From NCBI GenBank assembly GCA_022559845.1, contig CM040125.1, positions 329,847,829 to 329,911,828 of the forward strand: 64,000 nucleotides of DNA, written 5' to 3'. The position numbers and the translations under genes are program-made. Shown one piece after another: positions 33,330-45,578 of this stretch. This DNA comes from Amorphophallus konjac. Lineage: Eukaryota; Streptophyta; Magnoliopsida; Alismatales; Araceae. The notes below the pieces were generated by a model that did not search any database, was not told the origin of the DNA, and saw only the letters and a program-made list of their open reading frames with translations. Every line of letters begins with the position of its first letter. The stretch's first letter is position 1.

Positions 33330-36300
33330 CTCCTCTTTCTACTCTTGGCATTTGTATCCATTCTTTTCTCTCAAGTCTCTGGACCCCTATCTCCCTTTTT
33401 ATCTAGAACCTTTAGATCCTCCTTTGTTTGTTACTCATCTCCCTCATCCTCTGAAACCTCCAAATATTAATTCAGCATCATTCCCTCATTTATTTATTCC
33501 TCCGGAATCTCTGGATCCTCCTCACTTTCATTCATATTTTTTTCTTCCAAAACCTCTCGATCCTTTCCAATCCAAATTATCATCAAAATTTTACTCTCCT
33601 TTCTCTTCAGATTTCAAACATTCCACTCTTTTAAAATCATCCAATCTATCCCTTATTCCGGACCCTCCAAACTTTTCTCCACATCTATCTTTTCCTTCGG
33701 AGCCTCCATATATTTTATTTCCTCATTCATCTTTTCCTTCTGAACCTCCTAACCCTCCCAAACTCAAACTTCCATCGATTTTTTTCCCCAGGGCATCAAG
33801 TCCCTCATCCTCTGGAACCTCTTATTTTCCTCTGGAACCTCTGGATCTTCCTCAATTCTTATTTTCTTCCTCTTGAACCTCCGGACCCTCCTCTCTCTAT
33901 TTCTCAATTCAGCCGTTTAACCTAATCACGGGCCCGACCCAATTCCTTCTCAACCATCTACTCAGGGCCTTTGTCCCTTCTCTCACGGCTTTCGAGGCTT
34001 TACTCCTCACTCTTCATTTTGATTTCCTTTTCCTTCTAGAGACCCTTTGATGTACTCAGTGTTTCACACCCTCTCGAGGGAGTTCAAGCCCTCACCTCTT
34101 TTTCTTTTTTATTCTTTGTCTGAGTCTGGTCTTGTCACCAATCCTTTATGATGAGCCACTTTAAATCTTTGCTCCATTATCCCTTTATATGATCCTTTCA
34201 AGTGAGGAATGCGAGTCCCATGTTGACCAAAATCACTTTAGATAACTGCTTCTACAACAAAGGGTTGCAAGGTAATTTATTTACGTAAGTACGCGCTTTC
34301 ATTTTCATTACTTCATCCATCCCTGAGCATATTTTAAACGAAGTGCTTCTTAAACATGATTAAGAGTGGTAGTTTAGGTTCTTACTTAAAGTCAATGCCA
34401 GGTGAGTGATAGTTTTAAGTTTGCTTCTACAACATTTGGCTATGATAACTATGTGCTGGGAGTCCAAAATTCCCTCCCCAGCCATTAAGGGTGACCCTAT
34501 TTATAGGCACCACACACACGGGCACCCTTAGCCATCTTCCTTGGCAAACATCAATCCTACTTGGGCCATTCTCAAGAGCACGAGAGTCTTTTTCTCTTCT
34601 CTACTCAGCCGAAATATGGGGGCAGAGGTAGTCTAGGCAAGATAACTAACCTAAGCACCAAAAAGAAAAAGGTACGGAAAGAGTGGCAATACAGTTCCCT
34701 GCGGGACAATATGAGTCTGGTCGTATGCATGCCTAAATAAAAAGAAAGGCAAAAAAATCAATGATAAAAAATCCCGATGCAACAAACTTGATCTCTAGGG
34801 GTTGTGTTTTGGGAAGAACTTGAACTCGACACCTTGAAACTCATATCAGTCTTATCCCCAATTTTCTTCTCCTTCTCCCTCTAAGACCGAGGGTTTCTCG
34901 TGCATGGCCTTAGTAGGGGCATCGTTGACCAAGGGTAGCTAACTATAGGGTACCACTCCAAATGCACGCCAAGCTTTGGCCAGCTCTTAACGAAAGGGGA
35001 AGGAACAAGGACCCCTAGTCAATGGTTGGAACTAGCTTTAATGCTACAATTAGCATGGCCAAGTAAATTCAAAAAAATGACATATCTCAAAAATAAAAAA
35101 TGATTATCCCAAAACCCATAAAAATATGCATATTCTAAAAATCTCAAAAAAATTGCATGCATTTTTTAACTCACTATTTGTTCAAATGGTGTCATACAGG
35201 ACTAAGTACACTGCATGCAAGGAACAAGAACATGGGATGACTCCTCGTCATGATTTTCACTCGCTTCAATCTTTTTAATTCTTCCCTTTGTTCTCAGCAA
35301 CACCACTCACCATCATATCTCTTTTATTATTCCTACTATTCTCAGTGTCATCACTCTGGTTGGCCAAATTCATCATCCTCATAGTCTGCAAACAAACAAT
35401 AATGCTTGAATGTTGAATGCTTGAAATGTTTTGGATCTCATTGCTTGTTAATTTTCATGATATCTTGGCTAATAGTTTTTTAGCACAGGAAAGAAGACAT
35501 TTAGTCCCACCATCTAGACGTTGTGTACCAGGTCCCACGGTGATTGCATTACATTATAATTCATTTCTTAGTCCCAACATGATTATTGCCCCATCATCTC
35601 CCTATATGCATTCTTACTATATGGTATCTACACTATTAGATTATATCAAGAACCATGAGCTCTGATAAATCTGAAATTTAAGTTCTCCTTCATCAAAAAC
35701 AATAACAATTTCAGAGGAGTCTTAGTTGTATGGATAGGCCATTAAGCTGTTAAGGATTGGGGACGATAGTTCTATTTTGTGAGTTGATGCGTGGATAAAT
35801 GAGTTTCGACTTAGTATCGGCTTACAAATTGGCATCTTGATTTAGTCTGGGTAGCTTAACAATATTATACTTGATTATTTTCTATTTTACTTTGTTTAAT
35901 TTTTTTTCTTTAAACCCAACATTTATTTATATAGGACTTTGATTTAACTATGGAAAATCCTTCTCTTAACTCAATCTTGAGAGTCTCTTGATTTCTAATT
36001 CCCTTTCATATGAGATATTCCATTCTAAATAGAGTACTCATGTCCTCTTGTTGCTATTTTGGACTGTTTGAGAACTCGTTTATTTGGACTTTATCCTCCC
36101 TTATAATTTAATCGTTTACTATCTTTGGATCCACCTTGGCTACAGCACGTTCACATTGGCTGGTAACTACTCTCCAATGGTGAAACCTATAGGTCTAAGA
36201 CCTGGGGTACGTCCCCAGCACTGGAAGTTAATCCGTATATTTTTCTCTCCTTCGTGTACCGCGTGGACATTTATCTTTATCCCTTACTTCTTACTACTCC

Positions 36301-36350
36301 ATCCAAACAGTTGTTGATTCCATGAAACTTCTTCAAGATTATTTCATTTT
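33330..36350 (+). mobile_element. 3' non-coding part of a Tat-like element (left inverted arm)
   Basis: No gene. The stretch is homologous, in inverted orientation, to 39010-43050 inside the Tat-like element at 37069-48560. Shared landmarks include CCTCTGGAACCTC repeats, TTCGAGGCTTTA, GAGGGAGTTC.AGCCCTC, GATTAAGAGTGG, GTTGGGTTTAAAG, TTGATGAAGG.GAAC, and ACCTGGGGTAC. A proline-coding tandem array of TCTGGATCCTCC-type units covers about 33380-33890, which keeps two frames open artefactually. The right edge is a sharp join to LINE sequence at 36350/36351. Confidence 0.75.
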
Positions 36351-37068
36351 GACGCAGGTTATCGGGGACCAAATTTCACCTGGTCTAATAACAGAGTGGG
36401 AGGTGTTGCTATTAAAGCGAGATTGGATCATGTCCTTATTAACGTCGGATGTCAAGCTTCCTTCCCCGGTATGTATGTCCAGCACCTAGCCCGGGGACCT
36501 TCTGATCATGCCCCCCTCTTGATTCAGCTCCAAGACATTCAGTCGCAGCCTTCTCATTTTATTTTTTAGAAGATGTAGCTAGACCATGAGTCCTTCCGTC
36601 AATGTGTTAGGGATGCTTGGGAGCGGGCTGATCATCGGAATCCGGATCCACTTACCAGACTTCAGATTAAGCTCAAAGCTACCAAGAAAGCCCTGTAATC
36701 TTGGAACAAGCAAGTTTTTGGAAGGCTTGAGGATACCCTCAAGTCTGCTAAAGAATCTCTGCGCCTTAAACAATAGGTGTTTGACGATCATCCCACGGAA
36801 CCCAACCGAGCTGGTTTAAATGCTGCTGACGCAGAGCTACGGAGGATTTTACATCGACATGAGATCTTCTAGTCCCAGAAAGCCAGACTGCAATGGATTG
36901 AGGATGGCGATAGAAATACGACATTTCACCATGCTGTTGTTCAAGGAAGGCGACGAAAAAATTATATCCATAGACTAAAGGTTGATGGGTCATGGTGTGA
37001 GGATCAACAGGCTTTAAGGCATGAGGCGGTCCAATTTTTCTCGCACCTTCTTTCCTTCGAGAGCCATA
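36351..37068 (+). pseudogene. L1-like LINE ORF2, endonuclease end and linker
   Basis: First piece of a plus-strand non-LTR retrotransposon ORF2. DAGYRGPNFTWSNNR starts at the junction. It is followed by ARLDHVLINVGCQASFPG and RGPSDHAPLL, the C-terminal landmarks of the L1 apurinic endonuclease, including the catalytic SDH. The linker follows: RDAWERADHRNPDPLTRLQIKLK, QKARLQWIEDGDRNTTFHHAVVQGRRRKNYI. Several stops are present (for example after HFIF). The 5' part of the endonuclease is absent, removed at the join with Tat-like DNA. The Tat-like element at 37069 interrupts it and the frame resumes at 48566. L1 ORF2 nicks target DNA and primes reverse transcription there. Confidence 0.85.
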
Positions 37069-37845
37069 TGTAGATTCTAAGAAATCCACTTAAGGAAAAC
37101 TAAGAATAATTAAAAGGGAAAAAGAAGAGGGAAGAGGAGAAAAGGGAGAGCATGCGAGGATGTGAAGGGGAATGTGATCGCCAGAGATGCGAGAGCCTCA
37201 AAGATATAATAATAAATAATGGAGGGATCGCGATATAAATACCTTTAAAGGCGGAGAGATTGTGAGAGACGACTTCCTTCCCTTCCAACCGGCCGGCCGA
37301 TGGAGGGAGTTGTTCTTATAGATTACCCTTGCAAATATCAAAGACAACAACCAATAAAAATAAGAATTAAAACCAAGGTGAGTGTAGCATCAAATTCATA
37401 ATAAAGATAAGCATGAAAATCATGTATAAGAACACACCTTGTTGGGTGTTGCCCTTTTAAATCCCATGCAATGGGTGAGGATGAAAGTACGATGTTATGA
37501 AAATAGAAGTGTGCAAGTGTTGCACAAAAGGGGGTGTGCTAGAGTGAACAATGTGGAGATCTCAATATTGAGATAAAAAGAAATAAAAGGAAGAGATGAA
37601 ATAATGATATGCTAACAATAATAAAACAAAGAGATAAGAAGAACTCCATGGATGAAGATCTTCAATGGAGGAAGAAGAGGATGTAGAACTCCATGGATGT
37701 AGAGGCTTCGAATCTTCAATAGAGAAAGAAGAACTCCATGGATGAAGCTTTTAGGTGCAAGGGAGTCTTCCTCCTTTAGCCTTTGGTCCAACAGCACCTC
37801 CTCTTGATTGATATTGATGTCCTTAACACAAGGGAGAGAGGGGTC

Positions 37846-37855
37846 CTATTTATAG
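37846..37855 (-). promoter_or_regulatory. TATA box of Tat-like LTR
   Basis: The minus strand reads CCCCTATAAATAGGACC, conserved at 47436-47445 in the other LTR. It lies about 1.1 kb inside the LTR, downstream of the GACGCC array. Confidence 0.7.
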
Positions 37856-38039
37856 GGGTGAAATTCGGAGTTAATTCCAAGGGAAATTAGGAAAACATGT
37901 TTTAGTTGGATTTGGAATGAGATAAACATTGCCCAAGTGTCCCCTCAACATTAGAAAGCCTTAGGAGTCCTTTCCCGAGTGAAAAGGGGCTCAAAATGGG
38001 GAAAGAAGGAGGTTCTGCCGGAGTTCGGAATTGAACAAG

Positions 38040-38790
38040 AATTGACGACCGGATAGACGGTCGCTATTGAAAATAACGCCCGCAGAGGTGTTGTCATTTT
38101 GGAGGCATTTCGAGATGGATTCGAACTTTCTGAAATTTGAAAAGAATTGGCGACTTTGATGGGGTTGCTATTTAGAATTTAATACGAATTTCGGGCGGAT
38201 TTAAAATCTCAAAATATAGCAATGAAAATGACGACTTTCCATGTTGTCGTCAGTTGAAACAACGACTTGCACAGTGTCGTGAATCAAAAATAATAAAAAA
38301 AAGCCAAAAGGAAATGACGACCACTCATTCGGGCGTCAATTGAAATGACGCCCCCGTGAGGGACGTTATTTCAAAATATGCAAAACAGGATATTTTTCTT
38401 TCTTATTATTATTTTCTCATTTTTTAGGTGGACGTGCATCTAACTGTGCTGACTCCAATTCCTATTTTTTCGTATTTTTCTGACACCCGGAAGGCCACCA
38501 AATCACCCTGAAAGAGGGTCAAAAATAATATTAAAATATTTCAAATTGAAATTGACGTCATTTGAAATGTCGTCATTTATCCTTTTTTATTTTTTTATTT
38601 TATTTAAAAATCAAACAACGCCTCATTCCATGTCGTTAATTCTAAAAAAAATCGAAAAAAATTCCAAAAAATCTAGAAAAATAGAAAAAATGAAATGTAT
38701 GGACGCCTCATCAAAGAGGCGTCATTTTCACTTTTTTATTATTTTCAAAATAAAATGACGTCCCCCTCATGCCGTTAATTCTTAAAAAAT
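38040..38790 (-). repeat. U3 array of GACGCC/GGCGTC and GACGAC motifs
   Basis: About 16 copies of GACG(C/A/T)C-type motifs and their inverses occur in pairs. Examples are GACGACCACTCATTCGGGCGTC, described here by its ends at 38315-38337, and GACGCCTC/GAGGCGTC at 38702-38723. Both LTRs conserve the array; at 48290-48311 the same hairpin is intact. Confidence 0.75.
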
Positions 38791-38980
38791 TCGTAAAAAT
38801 GGAGAAAAATACTCAGAAAATCCAAAAAAATAGGAGAAAATAAGAAAAGGGAGAAAAAAAGGGAGAAATTAAAAAAAATGAGGAAAATCACTCAAACAAG
38901 GTTAATTTGAGGGTCAAATTGGGGCATTGCGAGGTAATCTGAGATGTGCTCACAGTAACGTCAATTTTGGCGTGTCTACA

Positions 38981-38996
38981 GTTGCCCCGCCTTGGC
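38981..38996 (-). other. Polypurine tract of Tat-like element
   Basis: The minus strand reads CCAAGGCGGGGCAAC immediately before the LTR start TGTAGACAC, matching the tract style of Tat/Ogre elements. Confidence 0.75.
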
Positions 38997-41900
38997 GTCT
39001 ACTTTGCAAGGGAGCAGAGCGTACTAAAAAGTAGATGCCAAGGTGTGATGAGACACGCGATCAACACCACCCGATGAGAATTAAATCAAAAGTTCAAGAT
39101 GAAGCAATCTCGAGAAATTCAATGAAATCAATGATGTTTGGATAAAAGTGGGAGCAAATGTGCACGTAAGCACGAGGGAGATAAAAGAAGATGATCAACT
39201 TCCAACGCGGTGGAAGTACCCCAGGTCACAAACCTGTAAGTTTCACCATTGGGGAGCGGTTACAAGCCAATGTGGACGTGCTGCAACCAAGGCGGATCTA
39301 AGGAAAAGGTTTGAAATAAGAGGATAGAAATCCAAACAAAGAGCTTTCCAGAAAATGACCCAAAACAGTGACAAGACAAACTGAGGATTCAATTCAGCAA
39401 TGAATATCTCATATCTGGAAAGATTAAGATCAATTTGACTCTCCAAATCAGCTTATCAGAATGATTTTTCACTGTTGATTCAAAGTCCTACATGAATGCA
39501 TGTTGGGTTTAAAGGAAAAATTAAAATAAATAAAAATAGAAGATAATCAAGGATAATATTGCTAAGCTGCCAAGACTGGGTCAAGAGACCAATTTCGCGA
39601 GCTGCTACTGAGCCAAAGCCCGTTTATCCACGCACCATCTCGCGAAAAGGGAACCATCGTCTCCAGTCTTGGACGGCTCAACGGCCTATCCGTGCGACTA
39701 AGATTCCTCTGGAATCATCATTATTTTTGATGAAGGGGAACTCAAATTTCAGATTTATCAAAGTCACAAGGTCCTTGATATAATCTAGTAGTGTAGGTAA
39801 CATATAGTAGGAATGCATACAGGAAGATGGTGATAGCAATGAGCATGAGGGGACTGAGGGAGAATGCGGTGCAAACACCGTGGGACTTGGATGATGATGC
39901 CCAGTCGGTGGGATCATAGAGCTTCTTATCCTGCGCTCAAAATTTCATTAGCCAAGATATAAGAAAGATAACAAGCAATGAATAAGGTATTTAAGCATAG
40001 CAAGTATAGCATGAATCAAAGCATCAATAAACAATCACAACATAGATATCAAAGCGATCAAAGCTTGGTGTGGATAGCATTCAAGCATGTATTAGCAAGG
40101 CGAAGTATGTTTAGCATGAATAGCATGAGTTGAAACATAGCATTACAAAGCATCATTGTTTATTGTTTGTCATGAGGATGATAATCTTGGCATGTGAGAT
40201 TGAGATTGGATGATCAGGATCAAGTAATACTCAGTGGCAGAGTGATCAAGTGAAATCAGCAGGGGTTTATTAAAAGATTTTAGAGATGAACGGTCAATTA
40301 ATGCCCAGTATAGAGAGATGATAATCAGGAGTGCCCATAGATGATGTTGGGAAGAATCTGAAGATTGATAGCGGTGAATGGAGGGGACTCATCCCGTGGT
40401 CTTGGACCCTACAAAATTGTTGTCCTTGCAAAAGCACCATAAGAAAAATACAATGCATTTTTTTTATTTTGAAATATGCAAATTTTTATGGGTTTTGAAA
40501 AAGTATTCAATTTTTATGGATTTTGGAAAATATTTGATTTTTTTAGATTTTAAGAAATATTAAATTTTTTTAGATTTTGATCAGGAAATATTCAACTTTT
40601 TTGGATTTTGGTTTAAGAAATATTCAACTTTTTTTTTTAGATTTTGTTTTAGGAAATATTTAACTTTTTTTTAGATTTTATTTTAGAAAATATTCAACTT
40701 TTTTTTTGGATTTTAGTTTAGACATTGCTAGTGCAGCATCAACGGGATGTCTAAGTCACTGGCTAAGGGTCCTTGTTCCTTCCCCTTTCGCTAAAAATTG
40801 CCCAAAGTCGGGCGTGCATTAAAGGTGGTGCCCAATAACCGGTTACCTTTGGTTAACGATGCCCCTAACAAGGCCATACCCGAGAAACATTCGATCTTAG
40901 AGGAAGAAGAGAAGAACAATTGGAGATAAGCTTTATACAGGATGGGAGATGTCGGGACTTGAATTCGTTACAAAGTATTACCCCTCAAAGAGGTGGTCTG
41001 TTGCGCCGGAGCTTTGCGTCTTTGATTTTGAGACCCTTGACATACATACGACCAGGGTTTTCCATGCGGGGACTTTGCCACTCTTGACATGTCATAATTC
41101 ATAATTTTGAATTTATTGAAATTTTTACTTGATTTTCATAATATCTCTTTTGACGAGATGTATATCTTGAAAACTCATTATTATTATTTTCGGTCAAGAC
41201 TGCCCCTATTTGAGACTTCTCTCGTATTGGGGAGTACCGAGGTTGGTCATCTTATCCGTCAACCTCTTACTCCTGCATGCAGCCGAGTAAAGAAGAGAAA
41301 AGACGTTTAGATATACTCGTCGCATGGCCAAAGCAGCAAGGTTGTTTATTAAAGGAGCCGGCTAAGGACGCCGTGAAGTGTGTGCGGTGCCCAACTAAGG
41401 GTTGCTCTTAACAAGCGGAGAGAGAATGTCGAACTCCCAGCGTAAGGTTCTTATTAACCAAAGTGCTGCAGAAGCAAGCCTAACGACTATTTTTCGACTC
41501 TTGGATTAACGTAAACAAAACTTAAGGTAAAGGTTTAAAATTCCACTCTTAATCAAGTTAAGAAGCAATTTCTTTTGAAAACTGTGGGTGAATAAGGTGA
41601 TAAAAATGCACCAAAATGCACACGTACACATTACCTTGCGACCTTTGTTGAAGCAGCTGCCAGCGGCAATGTTGATAAAACATGGGATTTGTTGTCCTCA
41701 TTTGGCAGATAAGGAAGGTTAGCAAAGTTTTGAAAGTGGCTTAACAAGAAGGAGTGGTGTTTAAACCAAACTCAGACGAATAAGGATGAAAAGGATGAGA
41801 GGCGAGGGCTAGAACTCCCTCACTAATGTGCTAAGACCCTGATCACATGAAAGGTCTACAAAAGGAACTGGGAATTAAGAGGAGGGGTGAGGACTAAAGC

Positions 41901-43481
41901 CTCGAAAGTAGTGGGAGAACGGGCAGATGCCCAAAGTAGTGGATGTGGAAGAAGTCGGGTCGAACCTGGGAATATGTGAAATTAAGAGAAGGAATTGATA
42001 GATGGAAAGAGGCGGATCCGGAGGGTCCGGTGGTGAAGGAGGAGAATCATGATAGGAGGAATCATCCGGAGGTTTCGGAGGAGGAAAATCCCGAGGGACG
42101 CGATGCCCTGGGAAAAGGTATAGAAAAAAGTGATTGAAGAGGAAGAAAAGAATGAAGGACGCGATGTCCTGGAAGACTAAGAAGACAAGTCAGAAGAAAG
42201 ATGGAGGGTCTGGAGGTTCCGTAGGAAGAAAATGCTGAGGGACGTGGTGCCCTGGGAAGAGTGGATGAAAAGGGTCAGGAGGGTTTGGAGGTTCCGGAGG
42301 GATAGCGAAAGAAGGGATGCGATGCCCTAGGAGGAGAGATAAGAAATCTAGAGGATCTGGAGGAGGAAGACACGATGGGACGCGATGCCCAGGGAGGACG
42401 GGAGAGAAATCCGGAGGATCCGGATATGGAGGAGGTCCGGAGGTTCCGGAGGAAGCAAATACCGAGGGACGCGATGCCCTTGCAGAATCAGTAAGAAGCC
42501 CAAAAGATCCGGACGTGAGAGTGTGTAGGGGCGCGATGCCCAAAGAGCAAGATCTGGAGGTTCCGGAGGGGGAAGATACCATGGGACGCGATGCCCAGGG
42601 AGAGTCAGTGAGAAGCCTAGAAGATCCTGACGTGAGGGTGTGTAGGGGCACGATGCCCAAAGAGCAAGATCCGGAGGTTCTGGAGGGGGAAGATACCATG
42701 GGACGCGATGCCCAGGGAGAGGGGATAGAACATCCGGAGGTTTCATGGAAATAGCAGGAAAGGGGGCGTGATGCCCAAGGAGGTGAGATAAGAAATCCAG
42801 AGGTTCTGGAGGAAGGGCATGATGCCCTGGAGGGAAAGAAGAGAAATCCGAAGGGTCCAAATGCGAGAGTCGGAAAAGGGCGCGAGGCCTTGAAAGAAGA
42901 TTGGAGGGGGCGTAATACCCCGATAGTGTAAGGGGACCGGGAGATCCTGAGGATGAGGATGAACAAGATGGGAAATGCGGAAGATCTGGAGGTTCCGGAA
43001 GATGGGGAAAATACGGGTCTAGAAACCCGGGGAAAAAGGAATGCAAATGCATGCGAATGCAACAGAATGGATGCGATGAATGCATGAAATGCAAAGAATG
43101 TAAAGAACATGAAGGGCGAGAGGATGAGATCCTCCTTCTTCCTCCTGGAGTGGCCCATGAAGAATCGGTGATAGACAGGAATATGGATGGCATTGAATAG
43201 AAGGTGGATAGAATAGCGGAAGGCCCCTTAGCACCAAGATAACCTCCCCTCCATGGCAGTGAAAGTGTATAGCCAATTGGCCCAATGGATAAAGTACAAG
43301 CCCATGACGAAGCTTCAATAGTAAATGACAACTCCCTTGGAGAGTGAAAAGCAATAGTGTGAGTGAGTTGGAAAGTTGGGATAGGAAGCATCGTCATGTC
43401 CGAAGACTGTAGCGTATGAAGAATATTGATCAAAATGGGCATTCGCCCCTTGTATGGAAGAAAAGGTTCAAGATTTGAAAG
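38997..43481 (-). other. Non-coding 3' half of the Tat-like element
   Basis: 4.5 kb without any retrotransposon enzyme motif. 39010-43050 is the right arm of the inverted homology with 33330-36350. The A/T homopolymer-rich stretch 40440-40720 repeats a unit like AAATATTCAACTTTTTTTGG five or six times. The array at 42030-43020 keeps two minus-strand frames open for over 300 codons, but these frames are repetitive (SRPMVSSPS-type or PPEPPDL-type) and are unlikely to be proteins. Confidence 0.65.
42030..43020 (-). repeat. TCCGGA-rich array with 117-bp higher-order unit
   Basis: Plus-strand units such as GGAGGTTCCGGAGG and GGGACGCGATGCCC alternate about every 50-60 bp. A 117-bp higher-order unit is repeated at 42551 and 42668 with few changes, and a diverged copy lies before them. 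Inverted relatives occur at 33380-33890. The array lies in the 3' non-coding part, upstream of the 3' LTR. Confidence 0.8.
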
Positions 43482-45578
43482 TTAGAACAAAGGGTGCCCT
43501 GCCCGGCCCTTGGGCGGCATCAATGCTTGGCATTCTCTTCTGGCGAGCAGTGGCGGGGACTCGGCCTCTTCAACCATGCTCGGCACGGCAACACGGATCG
43601 GCATCCGGCAGACGAATTCTTGCATCTTGAACAACATAGCCATAGCCAAATCATTCTTACCCAGCTCCTGATCATCTTTGGCATATGTACTTGTAGAAAA
43701 ATGCCCGTTCCGAGTGGTAAAGGGAGAAGTAGTGGCGAAAGGCTCCATGGGTGGTGGAGGTGTAATGGAAGGTGTTGGAGAAAGGGTGAGTGGAAACAGA
43801 GGTTCAAACACGTCGAGCTTCTCCCTTTGCTAGGAAGCAGTCGGGGTCGGCCCGAGTGCAAAAAGGGACGAATCCTGCTCAGGATTAACCACAGGTAAGG
43901 GTGAAGGGTTAAGTAGTGGAGTAGGGGTAGTTTTTGGTGTAATAAGGATAGTGGAAGGCTGAGGTGGCGGCGATGGAAGGTTAATTAGGGGAGGTTTAGT
44001 GGTGGACTCGGCGGAGGCCGATGGCGTGGATGCTAATGGCTTAATGGGTGGAGTTTTAGATGAAAGTTTGGTGGGAGCCGGTGTTGCGGAGGCTAATGGC
44101 ACAGCTGGTGGAGGTTTACTTGGTGGAGGTTTGGTGCGGAGAAAACGCCGGATGGGGCGAACGGTGTTAGAGAGAGGAGGAGGCTCAAGATGCGCTGGCG
44201 TGGGTGATTGGAGTATCGACCCATCGTCGTAACACCAATGAGTCTCAAAGGTGGGGGTTGGATTGAAGACGGTGGCTTCGTCCTGAGCAGGAGGCTCCTC
44301 TGATGGTAATGGAGGAAGTGGAAAATGGAGGAAACTCGGAAGGGGTACTGGCAGAGCTTCATCTTGCGCCGTCTTGAATTCTTCAGTTGTCGGCTCTTCA
44401 TTGTCAAACTCAAGTGGACGCCGTTGTGGAGGCGTATACGTAGGTGGTGGAATGTAATGGTATGGCGTATATGGAGGCGGAGGGCCATACAAGTGACTGG
44501 GGTGAATGGGTGGAGGGTGAACGACGTCCACTTGAGCGTTGAAATCTGCCGGCTCTTGCTCGCTTGACCTGTCAATGCTGTTGTCGTCTCTCCTATCCTT
44601 CCAATCCCTTTCCATCTTTGTAATGTTATTTAGAGCGGCATAGAGAGGATTTACTGGAGTAGGGGGAGCGAGCTGTGGGCTCGTAATCCTCTTTAACTGT
44701 TCCTCGAACGAAGTAACTTTGTCAAAAAGAGTTTGTTGGAGAGGTGTGACTTGAGCAACAGAGGGTTGGCACCGCGGCCTTGGAGGGGCGGCTTGATATG
44801 AAGGCCATGGAGGTGGGTTAATGGGCCGACCCATAGAAGGACCCGGTCGGGCCGGGTTGCAAAGAATGTGTGGGCCTTGGGGCCATGGAGGAGGAGGAAT
44901 AGAAGGAGGCGGGTGATGAATCGCCCGAGGAGGAATGCGTGTAGAGGAAGGTGGGTGAGGGGCCACCTGAGAAGGAACATGTATAGAAGGAGGCGGGTGA
45001 GGGACAACCCGAGGAGGAATGCGTGTAGAGGAAGGTGGGTGAGGGGCCACCTGAGAAGGAACATGTATAGAAGGAGGTGGGTGAGGGACCACCCGAGGAG
45101 GAATGCGTGTAGAGGAAGGTGGGCGAGGGGCCACCTGAGAAGGAACATGTATAGAAGGAGGCGGGTGAGGGACCACCCGAGGAGGTGTACTTGTGGAGGG
45201 AGGCGGGTGATGGGACACCCGAAGAGGAATAGAAGGAGGATGAGAAGAATGATATGTACCCTCAACAACGGCCTTAAGGGCTTGGATTTGTTGAGGGGTG
45301 AGATGATCCAATGCACGGATGAATTGAGAGACCTTCTCGTCGTTGGGAGGAGACGGTCCCGAAGGAATAGTGGCTCGCGATTGAGGCGAGGGACCATGGG
45401 ATTGGACATTGCCCATTGGTTGGGCAATACCATAGGAATGAGGGCGTGGTCCCTTGAAAATATGGTGAGAATTATGATGAACATGTTGAAATTGAGGAGT
45501 ATAGGATGTGCTAGGTTGTGCATCCTCATGAACATAATTAAGATTAAACATGTTATTTTGTCTATCAAGGTAAGTCAT
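43482..45578 (-). CDS. Proline-rich ORF of the Tat-like element, one in-frame stop
   Basis: The only substantial ORF of this element; I do not recognise it. It starts MTYLDRQNNM at 45578 (an upstream GTG at 45620 is less likely) and runs 582 codons to a TAG at 43830-43832. It then continues in the same frame for 116 more codons to 43482. Residues about 1-110 are not repetitive and include FIRALDHLTPQQIQALKAVV. About 120-230 are a 28-residue tandem repeat (VPHPPPSIHVPSQVAPHPP type). A middle segment FDKVTSFEEQLKRI...LYAALNNITKMERDWKDRRDD may be helical. The rest is Pro/Thr/Ser-rich. By position after the leader it may replace gag, but no gag core or zinc knuckle is visible. The TAG may be a mutated Gln codon or a readthrough site; the context TAG-CAA-AGG does not complete the known readthrough consensus. 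Confidence 0.5.
44927..45178 (-). repeat. 84-bp tandem repeat inside the proline-rich ORF
   Basis: Three full units start at 44927, 45011 and 45095, exactly 84 bp apart, and a fourth begins at 45179 and then diverges. Each encodes 28 residues. Because 84 is a multiple of three, copy-number changes preserve the frame. Confidence 0.9.

Larger units (their letters stand above)
37069..38980 (-). repeat. 3' LTR of Tat-like element
   Basis: A 1912-bp LTR starting TGTAGACACGCC at 38980 on the minus strand. U3 (38040-38790) carries alternating GACGCC/GGCGTC and CGACnn motifs, including the perfect 8-bp stem GACGCCTC/GAGGCGTC at 38702-38723. The TATA box is at 37846-37855 (minus strand CTATAAATAG). 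The last 100 bp before TGTAGATTC are purine-rich on the plus strand. Confidence 0.92.

Noticed and set aside
42190..43442. Two overlapping minus-strand frames of 322 and 364 codons
   Set aside because: Both lie in a tandem array whose units lack stops. The translations are low-complexity and shifted versions of the same repeat; the inverted homologue at 33380-33890 behaves the same way. No motif supports a protein.
43830..43832. Programmed TAG readthrough in the proline-rich ORF
   Set aside because: The frame does continue, but the downstream context CAA-AGG lacks the CAR-YYA pattern of known plant-virus readthrough sites, and a CAG-to-TAG mutation explains it equally well.
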